A stretch of DNA of 7,347 bases. It comes from Planctomycetota bacterium (GTDB lineage Bacteria; Planctomycetota; Phycisphaerae; Phycisphaerales; UBA1924). The position numbers and the translations under genes were made by a program. How positions within the stretch are numbered: position 1 is the stretch's first letter; the number at the start of each line of letters is the position of its first letter. Positions 6,073 to 7,347 of the stretch are shown here, one piece after another. Location of the stretch: positions 1 through 7,347 of the forward strand of contig JAFLCM010000121.1 of NCBI GenBank assembly GCA_017303565.1. The letters run 5' to 3'. Under the pieces are notes generated by a model. The model was not told the origin of the DNA. It searched no databases and was given only the letters and a program-made list of their open reading frames with translations.

Positions 6073-6142
6073 GGCATCGAAGCGGAAGGCATCGAGGCAC
6101 CGAGGCATCAAGGCATCAAGGCATCAAGGCATCGAGTCTTGA
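6073..6142 (+). repeat. 8-bp tandem array, consensus GGCATCRA
   Basis: One GGCATCGA at 6073-6080 is followed by a 7-base interruption. Six contiguous octamers then run from 6088 to 6135: GGCATCGA, GGCACCGA, GGCATCAA three times, GGCATCGA. The next seven bases (6136-6142) are GTCTTGA, identical to two units of the 7-bp block at 5952-5979. The repeat length is not a multiple of three, so it is unlikely to encode protein. It is also far too short-period, with no spacers, to be CRISPR. Confidence 0.8.
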
Positions 6143-6430
6143 GCATCGGGGCTGGGATGCGTTGAGACGGCGAAACGGCGAAACGAACGGGATGTGCTCT
6201 GGGCCTGCCGCCGGCCGGTCGGGGGCTTTGAGCGAAGGCGGGCTTTGCTGTGCCCGCCTCTACCCATACCCCCACCCGGACAGGTTCGTGCGCGCGCTGA
6301 CGGTCGATGCGCGCGGGTGATTGAGGGGTTAAGGCTTTGGGGAGACTGGGGTTACGAAAATTGTGGAATCCGCGCGGAGGGGGGTCAGAGTTGGGGCTTC
6401 AGTTTGCGCGCGCTGGTGGGGGATGCGGAG
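6143..6430. other. Intergenic stretch with one clear hairpin and no gene
   Basis: No open frame here shows family motifs or a plausible ribosome-binding site. The one clear structure is AGGCGGGC (6236-6243) pairing perfectly with GCCCGCCT (6252-6259) around an 8-base loop. A weaker CGCGCG-based inverted repeat spans 6291-6315 and may simply reflect base composition. The remainder is G-rich with a short AT-richer patch near 6345-6365. I see nothing further that I can name. Confidence 0.4.
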
Positions 6431-6465
6431 GGCACGAGGGATGAGGCATGAGGCAAGAGTGGGGA
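6431..6465 (+). repeat. Second heptanucleotide repeat block
   Basis: Five 7-mers follow one another in register: GGCACGA, GGGATGA, GGCATGA, GGCAAGA, GTGGGGA. The units GGCACGA and GGCAAGA also occur at 5938-5944 and 5931-5937 in the first block, in the opposite order. This links the two arrays, which are about 490 bp apart. The block is short and degenerate, but the exact shared units support a common origin. Confidence 0.55.
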
Positions 6466-6530
6466 GAGACGGGAGCATGGCCAAGCCTTCGCTTGACGAT
6501 GCCACCGGTTGGAGACGTGCAATGTGGTGG

Positions 6531-6549
6531 CCCCGGTCTCTGACCGGGG
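6531..6549. repeat. Perfect hairpin with 3-base loop (first of a pair)
   Basis: CCCCGGTC (6531-6538), loop TCT, GACCGGGG (6542-6549) is a perfect 8-bp stem, extendable outwards through a G-U pair at 6530/6550 and a G-C pair at 6529/6551. The downstream sequence includes CAGGAGCG (6554-6561), which also occurs after the second hairpin at 6598-6618. The two may belong to one repeat family, possibly REP-like. Confidence 0.5.
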
Positions 6550-6597
6550 TCGGCAGGAGCGTGGGTGTGGCTTGTGGTGATGCGCACACTGTCGTCA

Positions 6598-6685
6598 GCA
6601 CCGCTCGGAGAGCGGTGCCACCAGGAGCGGCGCCACCAGGATCCCGCGCCACCAAGAGCGGTGCCACCGGGAGCGGTGCCGCTGG
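6598..6685. repeat. Hairpin plus 15-bp tandem repeat array next to gmd
   Basis: GCACCGCTC (6598-6606), loop GGA, GAGCGGTGC (6610-6618) is a perfect 9-bp hairpin. Its right arm opens an array of five units with consensus GAGCGGTGCCACCAG at 6610-6624, 6625-6639, 6640-6655 (a diverged 16-bp unit), 6656-6670 and 6671-6685. On the - strand this begins 9 bp after the gmd stop codon, so it forms the 3' UTR of gmd and could contribute to its termination. Because 15 bp is five codons, reading it as protein gives an artificial VAPLL-type repeat. I do not consider it coding. Confidence 0.75.
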
Positions 6686-6693
6686 GGGACTTG

Positions 6694-7347
6694 TCACACC
6701 TGCTGGGCGTGGCGGGCGCTGCCGGTCATGTCGTGGCCGGCGTCTTTGAGGGTTCGTTCGCGGCGGGCGAGTTCGAGGTCGCTGTCGGCCATCATCTTTG
6801 CGAGTTGTTCGACGCTGACGGTGGGTTGCCAGTTGAGGACCTTGCGGGCCTTGGTGGCGTCGCCCTGGAGGGTGTCGACCTCGGCGGGGCGGAAGTAGCG
6901 GGGGTCGATCTCGACGTGCTTTTTCCAGTCGACCTTGGCGTGGTCGAAGACCATCTCCATGAACTGGCGGACGGAGATGGAGACGCCGGTGGCGATGATG
7001 TAGTCGTCGGGGGTGTCCTGTTGGAGCATGAGCCACATGGCGCGGACGTAGTCGCCGGCGAAGCCCCAGTCGCGCTTGGCGTCGAGGTTGCCGAGGAAGA
7101 GTTTGTCCTGGAGGCCGAGGCTGATGCGGCCGGCGGCGCGGGTGATCTTGCGGGTGACGAAGGTCTCGCCGCGGCGGGGTGATTCGTGGTTGAAGAGGAT
7201 GCCGCAGGAGGCGTGCATCTTGTAGGCGACGCGGTGGTTGACGGTCATGTCGTGGGCGAAGACCTTGGCGGCGGCGTAGGGGGAGCGCGGGCGGAAGGGG
7301 GTGGACTCGCGCTGGGGGGTTTCGGCGACGGCGCCGAACTGCTCGCT
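6694..7347 (-). CDS. gmd: GDP-mannose 4,6-dehydratase (partial, 5' end outside window)
   Basis: Gmd converts GDP-D-mannose to GDP-4-keto-6-deoxy-D-mannose, the precursor of GDP-fucose, GDP-rhamnose and related surface sugars, in the cytosol. The visible 217 residues are the C-terminal part of an extended short-chain dehydrogenase. They contain 'SEQFG' at the edge (catalytic Glu), the 'SPYAAAK' YxxxK catalytic pair (Tyr24 and Lys28 of the fragment), 'GILFNHESPRRGETFVTRKIT' (50-69), 'RDWGFAGDYVRAMWLMLQ', 'DYIIATGVSISVRQF' and 'DPRYFRPAEVDTLQGDATKA'. These residues are near-diagnostic of Gmd over other nucleotide-sugar dehydratases. It lacks the insertion that E. coli Gmd has before 'DPRYFRP'. 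The frame is open to the end of the window, so an internal ATG at 7246-7248 is not the start. It converges on accD. Confidence 0.96.
   Translation of the reverse strand, partial: SEQFGAVAETPQRESTPFRPRSPYAAAKVFAHDMTVNHRVAYKMHASCGILFNHESPRRGETFVTRKITRAAGRISLGLQDKLFLGNLDAKRDWGFAGDYVRAMWLMLQQDTPDDYIIATGVSISVRQFMEMVFDHAKVDWKKHVEIDPRYFRPAEVDTLQGDATKARKVLNWQPTVSVEQLAKMMADSDLELARRERTLKDAGHDMTGSARHAQQV

Noticed and set aside
6073..6142. Possible CRISPR array
   Set aside because: The repeat unit is 8 bp with no spacers and no cas genes nearby, so it is a simple tandem repeat.
5857..6451. Short + strand frames (71, 83 and 85 residues) in the accD-gmd gap
   Set aside because: They run through 7- and 8-bp repeats whose length is not a multiple of three, lack ribosome-binding sites, and show no recognisable family.
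6329..7182. 235-residue - strand frame and 205-residue + strand frame overlapping gmd
   Set aside because: Both are out-of-frame readings of gmd. The VAPLL-like repeat in the - strand frame comes only from the 15-bp DNA repeat.

Overview
This is a high-GC bacterial window. The gene content points to Planctomycetota, most likely a Phycisphaerae-type lineage. The reasons are an adjacent DUF1800/DUF1501 pair with a Tat signal, a secreted protein with a PEP-CTERM-like tail of the 'PAPGT...RRRR' type, and long intergenic DNA rich in short tandem repeats. The assignment is inferred from family knowledge; no rRNA or other phylogenetic marker is present.

Layout. Bases 1-48 look like the lysine/arginine-rich C-terminal end of an upstream gene. 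Bases 136-3007 hold a two-gene + strand operon: a DUF1800 protein, then 22 bp later a DUF1501 protein exported by Tat. A strong GC-rich hairpin (3017-3050) separates this operon from a convergent - strand gene (3074-3883). That gene encodes a small secreted beta-propeller-like protein with a PEP-CTERM-type sorting tail; its probable leader carries a perfect hairpin. Two + strand housekeeping genes follow: ribulose-phosphate 3-epimerase (rpe, 4163-4900) and the acetyl-CoA carboxylase carboxyltransferase beta subunit (accD, 5040-5876). The right edge holds the C-terminal 217 residues of a - strand GDP-mannose 4,6-dehydratase (gmd, 6694-7347, 5' end outside the window).

Between the convergent ends of accD and gmd lie about 817 bp with no credible gene. 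This is the least ordinary part of the window. It is a mosaic of G-rich tracts, a 98-bp block that reads in one unbroken 7-bp register, an 8-bp tandem array, several perfect hairpins, and a 15-bp repeat array next to gmd. Identical 7-mers (GTCTTGA, GGCACGA, GGCAAGA) recur in separate arrays, so the arrays appear to be made from shared modules.

The genes do not form one pathway. DUF1800/DUF1501 pairs are uncharacterised but are typically co-transcribed. PEP-CTERM proteins are usually linked to exosortase and exopolysaccharide systems, and Gmd supplies GDP-4-keto-6-deoxymannose for fucose- or rhamnose-type surface sugars, so a cell-surface theme is possible but unproven. No convincing new defence, mobile or biosynthetic system was found. 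The repeat-filled intergenic region and a change in G/C strand asymmetry around 2-2.5 kb are the best leads.
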